NCBI RefSeq assembly: GCF_963677945.1
Contig: NZ_OY782578.1
Location: forward strand, 3,005,258-3,069,257
Direction: 5' to 3'
Source of the DNA: an uncultured Bacteroides sp.
GTDB lineage: Bacteria; Bacteroidota; Bacteroidia; Bacteroidales; Bacteroidaceae
DNA length: 64,000 nt
Position numbers and translations under genes: made by a program. The notes beneath the pieces were generated by a model. That model was not told the DNA's origin. It made no database searches and worked only from the letters and a program-made list of their open reading frames with translations. Positions within the stretch are counted from its first letter, which is position 1, and every line of letters begins with the position of its first letter. Positions 52,405-62,163 of the stretch are shown here, piece after piece.

Positions 52405-52740
52405 TTATATAGTCAGAATTGTTTCACCATTTTTTAAATATCCGGTTAAAGGTTCCCCCATGTATCGAACATCAATTCCTAGTTTTATTAATGTGCTTGT
52501 AACTCCAAACTTATCACAACAGTCTTTACAAGCTTCAACATGTAGTCCCTGACCTAACATTTCAAGAACTTCTGTTTGTATCTGAGTGTCATTTCCTACT
52601 AATTTCACAGAAGCTCCCCATATAATAACATTAACTTCCTGCCACCATTCTCTTTTCTTTGAGTTTATTGCATACATTGACAACATATTAAACACGGTAT
52701 CCTTATTATCAGTTGTCCAAAGAATATTAATTTTATTCAT
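52405..52740 (-). CDS. DsrE-family small protein
   Basis: Cytoplasmic protein of 111 residues with the DsrE/F-like alpha-beta fold: NKINILWTTDNKDTVFNMLSMYA, then VNVIIWGASVKLV, and the Cys-containing loop EACKDCCDKFGV (about 69-80) followed by LIKLGIDVRYMGEPLTGYL. DsrE proteins are linked to sulfur transfer, but single stand-alone members such as this are common and uncharacterised. It lies 35 bp downstream of the DUF6057-like gene on the same strand and may be co-transcribed with it. Confidence 0.82.
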   Translation of the reverse strand: MNKINILWTTDNKDTVFNMLSMYAINSKKREWWQEVNVIIWGASVKLVGNDTQIQTEVLEMLGQGLHVEACKDCCDKFGVTSTLIKLGIDVRYMGEPLTGYLKNGETILTI

Positions 52741-52775
52741 AACATTATAATTTAGCAGTTATAAAATCTGCGAAC

Positions 52776-54593
52776 TCATTTATAAAAATAATACCACCAG
52801 TATGTATCTCCGTACTTTTTACGCATTACATTTGCTTCGGTTGCAGGATTATTTTGTACTTTCTTTAGTTTAAGAAACTCTTTGAACTTCTCCAAAGTTA
52901 ACTTATTTATATATACCACCGGAGCTTTATTTATATAATTGCATAGCACAGCTGCTTCTGCATAATGCTTTGGCATGGTTTTCTTATAATAGTTCCAGTA
53001 ACGCTTCAGACCCCAGCTTATTTTCTCAACATTCTTGTCGAGCAGAGCAGACATTAAATAATATTCGTATGCCACTTTATTATCCTGATTATCGCGATAG
53101 AAATTGCAGATAAACTTATCATAATTCCCTTTAGTTGGAAACGGATAGTAGTTATCAGATAACCGTTGCTTAATGCCACCAAATACCTGATCCTTATTCA
53201 TAAGAATAGTAGTATCTGCTATTATTTTATAAAGTTCTTTTGCAAAATCACGATGAAATAATGTATTATCCAGTATTTGTGCAGTTTGCTTTGTTGCATT
53301 TAAGTGTCCGTTTGCAGTAGCAATAAGCACATAATCCTTTAACATTCTGAATGAATTTCTATTTTTAAGATAATCATTGTTTGCCCATTCTGTAGCAAGA
53401 TGTTTAGCTCCTAAATAGAAATAAATCATAGCACCACCCGGATATGATGGTTTATCTTTATTATAATCAAAGAACAGACCATCAGATTTATAATTCTGTG
53501 TGTATTCAAACATTTTATCTCCAGCATGTCCGGAAAGAACTAAAGCTGTATTACGAAGCACGGTCATTTCTCTGGTAGGATGAGGAGCATCCTTCCCGGC
53601 CCGTAAAGCTTTGTTATAGTTTCTGTTTTGCATGCTACGATCTATCACCATCTCGTATCTGAAGTCATCATTACTATTGGCCAGCGTAGCAGTAAGTGCA
53701 GATAAGATGAGTAAGCCAATAATATTTGTGTATATCCATCGGGCATAGGACGTAATTCTATTTCCCATTGGAGGAAACATTTGCCTGATTGCAATTAACA
53801 CAAAAAAGAGTAAAAGCAACAGGTGTGGCAGCAGTTTCTCTGTTTTATAATCTACCGGGGTTATTGGATGAATGCCAAACAAAACCTGATTTATAGTGAA
53901 ATGAGGATACAATAAACATTTAGCCAGAATGAACGAAAGTCCTATTAACCCCAAAGACAATAAACAAAAAGAGAAAACATTGCTATTTCTTTTTGATAAT
54001 GTTCCGCATAAAAGGATTAGCCCGAAAAAGAAAATAGCAGCACTACCCGAAAGTCCAAAAAACAATAATGGAATTAACCAGCATAGAGTTATGAGGCTTT
54101 TTCGGGAATCTTGTATGTTTATAAAAGAATAATAGCTTAACAGCAGAAAAAATATACTAAGTATATAAGTAAAAATAGACTCTAGATGAGTCATCAAATA
54201 AAGCGAACGTCCTGCATCAGTGATAATTATCAAAAGAAGAAACGACGGAATATACGAAATTATAAAGTACTTTCTGTTAAAGTCAAACGATCTGTGAATG
54301 AGCCACTGAATTAGTAGCAAAAATGCAATAATAATAAGTGCTCCTATCCACGGATAACACAGGAACTGAGTAAAAAAAGAAGCAATATAAAGAAGTATCC
54401 CTCCCGGTTTACTTACTTTTTCCAGAAAGAAAGTAATGTCATAAGTAAAAAGAGATAAGTCTTCTGTGATGTATAATAAATATCGGAAACTTACAGCCAG
54501 ATAAACAAAGCTAAATAAAATAAAAAGAAACCCACTCACACAAGAGATTGTACGAGTGGTTCTTTTTTCTAAATGAGAGTTATAACTATACAT
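52776..54593 (-). CDS. DUF6057-like polytopic membrane protein
   Basis: Protein of 605 residues. The N-terminal half (about 1-310) has about ten hydrophobic helices. The C-terminal half (about 311-605) is soluble and helical, with repeats of the type seen in TPR-like proteins (YFYLGAKHLATEWANNDYL, FRMLKDYVLIATANGHLNATKQ, HYAEAAVLCNYI). This layout matches what I know as DUF6057. The function is unknown. It starts 3 bp after the glgB stop codon on the same strand, so it is part of a glgB operon. A role in envelope glycan metabolism is only a guess. Confidence 0.8.
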   Translation of the reverse strand: MYSYNSHLEKRTTRTISCVSGFLFILFSFVYLAVSFRYLLYITEDLSLFTYDITFFLEKVSKPGGILLYIASFFTQFLCYPWIGALIIIAFLLLIQWLIHRSFDFNRKYFIISYIPSFLLLIIITDAGRSLYLMTHLESIFTYILSIFFLLLSYYSFINIQDSRKSLITLCWLIPLLFFGLSGSAAIFFFGLILLCGTLSKRNSNVFSFCLLSLGLIGLSFILAKCLLYPHFTINQVLFGIHPITPVDYKTEKLLPHLLLLLFFVLIAIRQMFPPMGNRITSYARWIYTNIIGLLILSALTATLANSNDDFRYEMVIDRSMQNRNYNKALRAGKDAPHPTREMTVLRNTALVLSGHAGDKMFEYTQNYKSDGLFFDYNKDKPSYPGGAMIYFYLGAKHLATEWANNDYLKNRNSFRMLKDYVLIATANGHLNATKQTAQILDNTLFHRDFAKELYKIIADTTILMNKDQVFGGIKQRLSDNYYPFPTKGNYDKFICNFYRDNQDNKVAYEYYLMSALLDKNVEKISWGLKRYWNYYKKTMPKHYAEAAVLCNYINKAPVVYINKLTLEKFKEFLKLKKVQNNPATEANVMRKKYGDTYWWYYFYK

Positions 54594-54596
54594 AAA

Positions 54597-56609
54597 CTAT
54601 TCTGTTTTACGCAAAACTACTGCAGAGCGGGCCGGAATATATAGTTTTAACCACTCTTTATTTTCTCCTTTATATAACGGATCGAAATTAGTTAAATGCT
54701 TGATAGTATCGTCAGCTAATCCATTTCCGCCAAATTCCTTAGCATCGGTATTCAGTACAACACTATACGAGCCCGGAGCAACAAGGAAGCCATAATCGGT
54801 AAATGATTTAGCCGGATTAAAGTTGAATACAAAAACCAGGTCTTCACGTTTATATGCCAATATCTGATCACCATCATTATGCCATATTTCTTCAATTGGA
54901 AGACTCTGGAAATCTTTAACACCTTCAACCAATTCAATCATTTGTTGATCAAAATCGGCCAAATAATGATAAACCAACGTTTTACGATCTACAAGATCCC
55001 ATTGACGACGTGCATATTTACATGACCATCCATTACCTTCACGTGGAAAATCAATCCATTCCGGATGGCCAAATTCATTACCCATGAAGTTCAGATATCC
55101 TCCATTGATTGTAGTAGCAGTAACTAAACGAATCATTTTATGAAGAGCCAGACCACGATTTACAGTGTAGTTTTCGCTACCTTTCTGCATATGCCAGTAC
55201 ATATCAGCATCAATTAAGCGGAATATAAGAGTTTTATCACCCACTAACGCCTGATCATGACTTTCTGCATAGGAAATAGTTTTTTCGTCTTTACGACGAT
55301 TAGTTACTTCCCAGAATATAGAAGAAGGTTTCCAGTCTTCGTCAATTTTTTCCTTGATTGTCTTTATCCAATAATCCGGAATATTCATTGCCATGCGGTA
55401 ATCAAACCCATACCCGCCATCTTCGGTTTTAGCTGCAAGTCCGGGCATACCAGATACTTCTTCGGCAATAGTTATAGCCTCAGGATTTACCTGATGTATA
55501 AGCTTGTTTGCCAATGTAAGGTAACATATAGCATTATCATCCTGATGGCCATTGAAATAATCGCCATAGCCAACAAATGCTTCTCCTAAACCATGACTAT
55601 GATATAGCATTGAAGTTACGCCATCAAAACGAAATCCATCAAACTTGTACTCATCCATCCAAAATTTACAGTTAGATAGTAAGAAATGAAGAACCTCGTC
55701 CTTGCCGTAATCAAAGCAAAGTGAATCCCATGCCGGATGTTCTCTTTTAGCACCTTGATAGAAGTACTGATAAGGATCGCCGGCAAAATTTCCTAATCCT
55801 TCTATTTCATTCTTGGCTGCATGAGAATGAACAATATCCATAATTACAGCAATACCTAATCCGTGAGCTGTATCAATCAGCAGTTTCAACTCTTCAGGAG
55901 TGCCGAAACGCGAAGATGCTGCAAAGAAATTAGATACGTGATAGCCAAAGCTTCCATAATAAGGATGTTCCTGAATAGCCATAATCTGAATACAGTTGTA
56001 TCCAGCCTTTGCTATTCGTGGAAGTATTTTTTCCCGGAATTCATTGTAAGTTCCTACCTTTTCCTCTTGTTGAGCCATACCGATATGGCACTCATAGATT
56101 AAAAGCGGATCTTTTTTAGGAATAAATGGTGTTTTACTAAATTGAAAAGCTTCTTCGGGAAACCACACCTGAGCAGAAAATATTTTGGTAATATCATCCT
56201 GCACTACACGTGTAGCCCATGCGGGAATACGTTCACCTTGTCCTCCCTCCCAGTAGATTTTTAGTTTATATAACTCACCATGTTTCAACGCATCAGCAGG
56301 TAATTTCAATTCCCAATTACCATTACCAATGCGTTGTAATTTATAAGATTCTTTTTCTTGCCAGTCACTGAATGTACCAATCATATAAATACAAGTGGCA
56401 TTAGGAGCATATTCACGGAATATCCATCCATCGTTGGTTCGGTGTAAGCCGAAATACAGATATCCGGAAGCAAAGTCTGAAAGCGTTATTTTACCTTTCT
56501 CGGTTAATTCAGACTCTTTATAGAGCGCATGTTCATAGCGTCCTGTTATTGCTTCCTTGTAGGGTTCAAGCCATGAGTCTCTCTTAATTAAATTCAGTGT
56601 CTTATTCAT
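54597..56609 (-). CDS. glgB: 1,4-alpha-glucan branching enzyme (GH13)
   Basis: Makes alpha-1,6 branches in glycogen. 670 residues: N-terminal CBM48-type domain (about 48-150; FREYAPNATCIYMIGTFSDW), catalytic barrel (about 175-540) and C-terminal beta domain. GH13 residues are D329 (DGFRFDGVTSML), E383 (TIAEEVSGM) and D452 (AESHDQALVGDKT). This is the eukaryote-like, Bacteroidota form. It lies 3 bp upstream of the DUF6057-like gene and 23 bp downstream of the YhcH-type gene. glgA and glgP are not in the window. Confidence 0.96.
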   Translation of the reverse strand: MNKTLNLIKRDSWLEPYKEAITGRYEHALYKESELTEKGKITLSDFASGYLYFGLHRTNDGWIFREYAPNATCIYMIGTFSDWQEKESYKLQRIGNGNWELKLPADALKHGELYKLKIYWEGGQGERIPAWATRVVQDDITKIFSAQVWFPEEAFQFSKTPFIPKKDPLLIYECHIGMAQQEEKVGTYNEFREKILPRIAKAGYNCIQIMAIQEHPYYGSFGYHVSNFFAASSRFGTPEELKLLIDTAHGLGIAVIMDIVHSHAAKNEIEGLGNFAGDPYQYFYQGAKREHPAWDSLCFDYGKDEVLHFLLSNCKFWMDEYKFDGFRFDGVTSMLYHSHGLGEAFVGYGDYFNGHQDDNAICYLTLANKLIHQVNPEAITIAEEVSGMPGLAAKTEDGGYGFDYRMAMNIPDYWIKTIKEKIDEDWKPSSIFWEVTNRRKDEKTISYAESHDQALVGDKTLIFRLIDADMYWHMQKGSENYTVNRGLALHKMIRLVTATTINGGYLNFMGNEFGHPEWIDFPREGNGWSCKYARRQWDLVDRKTLVYHYLADFDQQMIELVEGVKDFQSLPIEEIWHNDGDQILAYKREDLVFVFNFNPAKSFTDYGFLVAPGSYSVVLNTDAKEFGGNGLADDTIKHLTNFDPLYKGENKEWLKLYIPARSAVVLRKTE

Positions 56610-56632
56610 AGGTGTGTGTTGGTAAGTATAAC

Positions 56633-57079
56633 TTAAGCTAATACTTTAACGATAATTTTCTTAACTCCGGTTTCTGTAATACCAGGAGCGTGACCGTCTT
56701 CAGGGAAGAATATAGCAAACATTCCTGGTTTTACAGCAATATAGCTATCAGCCAAACCATCAAAGAAAGTAATATCTTTTTCTGCATTATAAGCAGCATC
56801 AGCAGGTTTACAGTCTGCACCAGCAGTATATCCCATAACTTCTACACCCGACAATGGAATCTGAATATCAATAAACTTATTGTGTGTTTCCAATTTGGCT
56901 TGTTCCTTTGTTTTTGGGCTAGTCTGTGCTACATTAACGACTAAATCGGCACCTTTAAGTTCAGTTTTGCCTACTTCCATTTCCGAAAGTTTATTTGATT
57001 TCAGAAATTCAATAGCCTGAGCAAAAAGAGGATTCAAAGAAACATATTTGTCCAAATTTTCAATTTTATCTACTACCAT
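56633..57079 (-). CDS. YhcH/YjgK/YiaL (EbgC-like) family protein
   Basis: Cytoplasmic protein of 148 residues with the cupin-like fold of the YhcH/YiaL/EbgC group. Typical segments are LETHNKFIDIQIPLSGVEVMGY (about 83-104), ITFFDGLADSYIAVKPGMFAIFFPEDGHAPGI (about 112-143) and a conserved His and Glu as probable metal ligands. Relatives act on or bind sugars and sialic acid derivatives, but roles differ. It is the first of a group of three same-strand genes with glgB and DUF6057, suggesting a carbohydrate role. Confidence 0.88.
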   Translation of the reverse strand: MVVDKIENLDKYVSLNPLFAQAIEFLKSNKLSEMEVGKTELKGADLVVNVAQTSPKTKEQAKLETHNKFIDIQIPLSGVEVMGYTAGADCKPADAAYNAEKDITFFDGLADSYIAVKPGMFAIFFPEDGHAPGITETGVKKIIVKVLA

Positions 57080-57120
57080 AACTTTTTAATTTATTAGATT
57101 AATAATTACTATTTTTTATT

Positions 57121-57786
57121 TTATTCAAATTCATCAATTGTATAATTAGTGAAGTCGCTAAAGCGTTTCAGTTGTTTAAATGCATCGGCTACATTATCGA
57201 GCATCTTTTCATCCAGAAAGAATTCATCAGGAACCTGATAAGAGCATATAAATTCCTTTGGTTTGAGATAATCAATGTATTTAAAATCCTTAGAGAAGCC
57301 TTTAGGAGCCGTCTTCAGAAAGTTTTCTCCAATAACCGGGAAGTATTTCTTGAAAGCAGGATCTTCTACTATAGAACGATATTCGTCAATATTATCATAG
57401 ACAGATTGTCTTAATGCCTTCAGAATATCAGGTGGAGGGCATAGACTACCTCCTGCCAGTAGACAATAGCCCAGCTGCAGATGAACATAGTAGCCACAAT
57501 GCTCTGACTTCTTGCCTTTACCATTAATATATCCACCAAAATGGAGCTTGTACGGCGATTTATCCTGAGAAAAACGAACATCTCGGTAAATGCGGTATGT
57601 GCAGTCTTTTGCCTGAATTCCAACAATTTCATCATCAAACAGAGATATCCGTTGAATAATGGCAGTCAGTAAGTTTTCGAATTCATTCTGAGCTTTCAGA
57701 TAATCGTCTTTATGATCATTAAACCATTCGCGATTATTATTTAAAGATAGTTCTTTTAAGAACTGAAATATAATAGGTATATTCAT
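57121..57786 (-). CDS. DUF2461 family protein
   Basis: Protein of 221 residues. The N-terminus FLKELSLNNNREWFNDHKDDYLKAQNEFE (about 9-37) and the segment TYRIYRDVRFSQDKSPYKLHFGGYI (about 63-87) are the hallmark of DUF2461. The pattern R(I/V)xRDxRFSxDKxPYK is nearly complete. LAGGSLCPPPDILKALRQ (about 113-130) is also typical. The function is unknown. It lies between the YhcH-type gene and the inositol monophosphatase family gene, all on the minus strand. Confidence 0.9.
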   Translation of the reverse strand: MNIPIIFQFLKELSLNNNREWFNDHKDDYLKAQNEFENLLTAIIQRISLFDDEIVGIQAKDCTYRIYRDVRFSQDKSPYKLHFGGYINGKGKKSEHCGYYVHLQLGYCLLAGGSLCPPPDILKALRQSVYDNIDEYRSIVEDPAFKKYFPVIGENFLKTAPKGFSKDFKYIDYLKPKEFICSYQVPDEFFLDEKMLDNVADAFKQLKRFSDFTNYTIDEFE

Positions 57787-57870
57787 TATTACATTTATCT
57801 TTTTACCACTACAAACGTACTAAAATAAAATTGCATTACCGTATATTTTAATGCAAAAATGAGATCTTCG

Positions 57871-58665
57871 CTATTCTTTACCCGCTTTCACAACCTCAAG
57901 TAGCTGATTATGAAGTTTCCCGTTTGTAGCAAGAACCTGATGTCCGGAATAAAAAGTATCCCCTCCATCAAAATCAGTAACCTTGCCTCCTGCTTGCATT
58001 AAAATTAATGTTCCTGCTGCTATATCCCATGGACCAAGAAACGCTTCTATACGTGCTTCAAACCGCCCCGCAGCAATATAACAAATTTCGGCAGCTGCAG
58101 CTCCCTGTAGGCGCAAACCTCCTGCTTTACCGTACAACTCCTGTATAATATGAAGAGCCATTGGTTTGTACTCTTTAGAATTATAAGGGAATCCCAAAGC
58201 TATAAACGCAGTGTCCATTAAATCAATATCCGACACATGAATTTCATTGCCGTTTAAATAGGCTTTGCTACCTTTCCATGCCCAGAAACACTCATCCCGG
58301 CATACTTCATACACTACTCCAATCAATAGCTCCGTTTTACTTCTCAATGCTATGCTAACGCAATACGGAGCATTGTTATGGATATAGTTTGTAGTTCCAT
58401 CAAGAGGATCAACCAACCATAAATACTCCTCTTCACCATGAGAACCCGATCCTTCTTCTGCAATAAATCCGGCTTCTGGAATCAGTTCCGACAAGCGGGC
58501 TACGACTCTGCGTTCCGACTCTTTATCTACGTATGATACATAATCATGCGAATTTTTTTCTTCTACCCTCTCTCTGTTAAAGTTAATACGTTCTTCCCGT
58601 AGAAAGGCGCCGGTTTCGATAGCCAGTTGACGTACTTTCTCTGTTATTTTTTCTAAATCTAGCAT
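57871..58665 (-). CDS. Inositol monophosphatase family protein (SuhB-like)
   Basis: Magnesium-dependent phosphatase of 264 residues. Metal ligands are E70/E71 (FIAEEGSG), D86 and D89 (WLVDPLDGTTNY) and the later Asp in GPWDIAAGTLIL (about 213). SYVDKESE (44-51) is the usual N-terminal motif. Family members hydrolyse inositol-1-phosphate, fructose-1,6-bisphosphate or 3'-phosphoadenosine nucleotides, and SuhB also acts in transcription. Motifs alone do not decide among these. Confidence 0.92.
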   Translation of the reverse strand: MLDLEKITEKVRQLAIETGAFLREERINFNRERVEEKNSHDYVSYVDKESERRVVARLSELIPEAGFIAEEGSGSHGEEEYLWLVDPLDGTTNYIHNNAPYCVSIALRSKTELLIGVVYEVCRDECFWAWKGSKAYLNGNEIHVSDIDLMDTAFIALGFPYNSKEYKPMALHIIQELYGKAGGLRLQGAAAAEICYIAAGRFEARIEAFLGPWDIAAGTLILMQAGGKVTDFDGGDTFYSGHQVLATNGKLHNQLLEVVKAGKE

Positions 58666-58963
58666 ACCTATTTGTTTTTATTGAATCAAATGTACAGATT
58701 ATTAATGTAAATGAAACTATAATGTTGTGCAGAATTTCAGTTATTTGATGTTAATCAATTAAAGGTGCTGTAAAAGAATCTGTTACATTGCAAAAAAGTA
58801 TTAATCAATTTCTGCAGATTATTCGCCAATAAATTTCATTTATTCAGGAATGGATTTTATTTAATGGTGAATGATTTAATGAATAACAATTTATATAAAA
58901 AAACACTCCCCGCATGTTTAAATCAACATACAGGGAGTGTTATTTATTAATTTGCAGATCTGT
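58666..58963. other. 298-bp intergenic region with DUF3078 terminator
   Basis: No gene is seen. The region is AT-rich. It holds the upstream sequence of the inositol monophosphatase family gene and a hairpin at 58901-58942 that terminates the DUF3078 gene. A single TGTACA at 58691 is not part of an array. Confidence 0.5.
58901..58942 (-). terminator. Terminator of the DUF3078 gene
   Basis: AACACTCCC pairs with GGGAGTGTT, with an inner ATGTT/AACAT stem. On the minus strand the stem is followed by seven T residues. Confidence 0.85.
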
Positions 58964-60340
58964 TTACCAGGAGTAATTTATACCAAAACTAAGCAATTCC
59001 TTGAGCTGGAAATAAGATTTACCTGGACGACGAGAAACACCATCATCAAATCGTCCGTGGAAGAACAGTTTAGTCGATAAATAACGGTTCAACACAAAGT
59101 TGAAGGTATTTTCCCATTCTGCTTCTACTTTTTTGTAGCTGGTGAAATAGTACAAACGAGACTCCCAGGTTACGGATGGGAACATAGTCCATTTCATGTT
59201 AGTCAGCAACTTAGAACCGACATCATGCAGGAAAGTTTCTCCTTCTTTCAATCCATAACTTGTTTCATTCACCTTGTCGTTTCCTACATATTTCATATTA
59301 TACGCAGCCGGAGAAAGAACAACAGATAAAGTAAGCTTCTTTTTGTTTACCTTATAATCCATACCAATACTTAAATTTAAATTGGCCGGAGCAAGGAATG
59401 ACGATTTCAGATTTCTGCTATTAGTAGAATAATTCTTGAAGAACTGAGTCGTAAACTCACTAGATATTGTATAATACCAGTTGGAAGCTGCTTTTAAGCC
59501 CAGTTTACTAGATAAGCGAAGCAGGTCTGTATTTATTCTGTATGGGCGTAATGTATCTGAAGACACAGTATTGAATCCTATTTTAGCTTCGAAAGTATTA
59601 TCAAACTGAATCTTTTGCTGATCATTATAATTAGCAAATAATTGAAGGTTCATTAATACAGAGTTTGTACTTTCACCACCATTATACCAGTTATCCGAAA
59701 TATAATTCTGAGTAAACTGCATAGACCCGTTACCATAATTAACCCAGAAATTAGGTTTCTGAATTGTTACTTGAACCTTGTCCACATGATTACTCATAGG
59801 CTCTGGTTTAAAGAGCTTTATAACAGAAGTTTTAGGTTTCAATTCTTCTGTTTCTTCAACTCTATATATTGATTGCCTGGTTATATTATCTTCAAAATTA
59901 ACAACCAGATCAGGATATCTGAGATATGTATATAGTAAAGCTTTATTTACAATATGATTTATCCTTTCTGTCTGGTTGAACGCATTTTTATCAATAGGCA
60001 AAAGTTCATCAAGAGGATATTCTTGATTTTGTATCCCCAGTGGTTTCCACTTAGGATTATAAGCATCTGCTATTGGAGAATAATAATATGCAAGAGGCAC
60101 AAACAATCTGTAGAATCTTGGCTCAAGCTCAATATCTCTGGCAGGAACAGAATCATTATTCAATGAGTCCAACACTCCCAGATGACGATTGTACAATGTA
60201 GTAAGTGCGTCACTGTACTTTTTCAGGAATACCGTATCCTGCTCAATTTTCTCCAAGGAAGAACGCTGACTTTTCTTATTATTAGCAAACGAAGTAAGCG
60301 TAAAAAACAATAATAAAATTAAAGTAAATTCTTTTTTCAT
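58964..60340 (-). CDS. DUF3078 family secreted protein, probable outer-membrane barrel
   Basis: Protein of 458 residues with a signal peptide (about 1-19, ending TSFANNK). After a mixed N-terminal part (about 20-180), the C-terminal 260 residues show alternating beta strands with aromatic ends, starting at NFWVNYGNGSMQFTQNYISDNWYNGGESTNSVLMN (about 203-237). That segment is characteristic of DUF3078. The chain ends FGINYSW, with a terminal aromatic as in outer-membrane barrels. The role is unknown. It is a single gene, diverging from pyrG. Confidence 0.86.
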   Translation of the reverse strand: MKKEFTLILLLFFTLTSFANNKKSQRSSLEKIEQDTVFLKKYSDALTTLYNRHLGVLDSLNNDSVPARDIELEPRFYRLFVPLAYYYSPIADAYNPKWKPLGIQNQEYPLDELLPIDKNAFNQTERINHIVNKALLYTYLRYPDLVVNFEDNITRQSIYRVEETEELKPKTSVIKLFKPEPMSNHVDKVQVTIQKPNFWVNYGNGSMQFTQNYISDNWYNGGESTNSVLMNLQLFANYNDQQKIQFDNTFEAKIGFNTVSSDTLRPYRINTDLLRLSSKLGLKAASNWYYTISSEFTTQFFKNYSTNSRNLKSSFLAPANLNLSIGMDYKVNKKKLTLSVVLSPAAYNMKYVGNDKVNETSYGLKEGETFLHDVGSKLLTNMKWTMFPSVTWESRLYYFTSYKKVEAEWENTFNFVLNRYLSTKLFFHGRFDDGVSRRPGKSYFQLKELLSFGINYSW

Positions 60341-60465
60341 ACCGTATTTAAAAACTAATAAATCACAAAGCTACAACTAAATATTTAAATTGCATAAAGA
60401 ATCCCCAAATATTGTTTTTTATAATAATTTTAAGTTGAAAATTTAACTACGTCCTCTTTTTTTAG

Positions 60466-60498
60466 TATTTTTGCGGTTTAAAAGGTCTATAAAACCGC
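60466..60498 (+). promoter_or_regulatory. pyrG promoter and leader hairpin
   Basis: TATTTTTG (60466-60473) is an exact -7 box. GCGGTTT (60473-60479) and AAACCGC (60492-60498) are perfect 7-bp inverted arms at the predicted transcript start. They may act as an operator or as a 5' RNA hairpin. The -33 box is weak. Confidence 0.5.
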
Positions 60499-60528
60499 AA
60501 AATTTAATTATAATAAAATAGTATTGTC

Positions 60529-62130
60529 GTGGGAGAAACAAAGTACATCTTCGTCACAGGAGGGGTTGCCTCTTCATTAGGTAAAGGAATTATTGCATCA
60601 TCAATTGGTAAGTTACTTCAAGCAAGAGGCTATAAGGTAACTATACAGAAGTTCGATCCTTATATCAATATTGACTCAGGGACACTTAACCCTTACGAAC
60701 ATGGGGAATGTTACGTCACAGTTGATGGTCATGAATGTGACCTTGACTTGGGACATTACGAAAGAATGTTAGATATTCAGACTACTAAGGCCAATAATAT
60801 CACAACAGGACGTATTTACAAGAGTGTAATTGACAAAGAACGCCGTGGAGACTTCTTAGGTAAAACTATTCAGGTTATACCTCATATTACAGACGAAATT
60901 AAACGAAACGTTAAATTCCTTGGTAGTAAATACAAATACGACTTTGTAATTACAGAAATTGGAGGTACTGTTGGTGACATCGAATCTCTTCCATTTATTG
61001 AAAGCATGCGCCAGCTTCGTTGGGAGCTTGGTAATAATGCGCTTTGCGTACACTTAACTTATGTACCTTATCTTGCTGCTGCTAAAGAGTTGAAGACTAA
61101 ACCAACTCAACACTCTGTTAAGCAATTACAGGAATTAGGAGTACAACCTGATATCCTGGTACTTCGCAGTGAACATAATTTAAGTGATAACTTAAGAAAG
61201 AAAGTTGCACTATTCTGTAATGTGGAAGATAGAGCCGTAGTTCAGTCAACAGACGTACCAAGTATCTACGAAGTTCCATTAAAAATGCAGGAACAAGGAC
61301 TTGATGAAACAATCCTTAGTAAGATGGGATTACCTGTTGGTAACAAGCCAAATCTGGATTCATGGAAAGCATTTATCGAAAGAAGAAACAATGCAACTAA
61401 AGAAGTTAAAATTGCCCTTGTTGGTAAATATGTAGAATTACAGGATGCCTACAAGTCAATTCTTGAGTCTCTTTCACAAGCAGCTACTTACAACGATCGT
61501 AAGGTTAAGATTGAATATGTACAGAGCGAAAAACTTACAGAAGCTAACGTAGCAGAAAAGTTAAGCACTGTAGATGGTGTTGTTATCTGCCCGGGATTTG
61601 GTCCTAGAGGTATCGAAGGTAAGTTCGTAGCTGCAAAATATACTCGTGAAAATGATATTCCTACATTTGGTATCTGTCTGGGTATGCAATCAATTTGTAT
61701 TGAATTTGCAAGAAACGTGTTAGGTTATGCAGATGCAAACTCTGTAGAGATGGACGAAAGCACTAAGTTCCCTGTAATTGACATTATGGAAGAACAAAAA
61801 GCAATTACCAACATGGGTGGAACTATGCGTCTGGGTGCTTTTGAATGTGTTATAGACAAAAAATCAAAGACTTACGAAGCTTATAAGAAAGAGCATATTC
61901 AAGAACGTCACCGTCACCGTTATGAATTCAACAACTTATACAAAGCTGAATATGAAAAGGCTGGTATGAAATGTGTGGGAGTTAATCCGGAGTCGGGCTT
62001 GGTAGAAATTGTAGAAATACCTAATCTACGTTGGTATATTGGTACACAATTCCACCCTGAATACAGCAGCACAGTGCTTAATCCTCACCCACTGTTTGTA
62101 TCCTTTATTAAGGCCGCTATTAATAAATAA
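60529..62130 (+). CDS. pyrG: CTP synthase
   Basis: Makes CTP from UTP, ATP and glutamine. 533 residues, family-sized. The amidoligase domain starts IFVTGGVASSLGKGIIASSIG (about 7-27), with QKFDPYINIDSGTLNPYEHGE (about 40-60). The glutaminase domain has C383 (FGICLGMQ) and the His-Glu pair in QFHPEYSS near 511-513. The start codon is GTG (60529), supported by the fit to family N-termini; no ATG lies at the right place. One Val-to-Ala change is seen in GGVASSLGKG relative to the common GGVVSSLGKG. It lies 33 bp upstream of yidC. Confidence 0.97.
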   Translation: MGETKYIFVTGGVASSLGKGIIASSIGKLLQARGYKVTIQKFDPYINIDSGTLNPYEHGECYVTVDGHECDLDLGHYERMLDIQTTKANNITTGRIYKSVIDKERRGDFLGKTIQVIPHITDEIKRNVKFLGSKYKYDFVITEIGGTVGDIESLPFIESMRQLRWELGNNALCVHLTYVPYLAAAKELKTKPTQHSVKQLQELGVQPDILVLRSEHNLSDNLRKKVALFCNVEDRAVVQSTDVPSIYEVPLKMQEQGLDETILSKMGLPVGNKPNLDSWKAFIERRNNATKEVKIALVGKYVELQDAYKSILESLSQAATYNDRKVKIEYVQSEKLTEANVAEKLSTVDGVVICPGFGPRGIEGKFVAAKYTRENDIPTFGICLGMQSICIEFARNVLGYADANSVEMDESTKFPVIDIMEEQKAITNMGGTMRLGAFECVIDKKSKTYEAYKKEHIQERHRHRYEFNNLYKAEYEKAGMKCVGVNPESGLVEIVEIPNLRWYIGTQFHPEYSSTVLNPHPLFVSFIKAAINK

Positions 62131-62163
62131 GACTTTAAAAATATAAATGTATAACTTGTAATT

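Noticed and set aside
58691-58696. Isolated TGTACA as part of another array
   Set aside because: No matching box lies 21-23 bp on either side.
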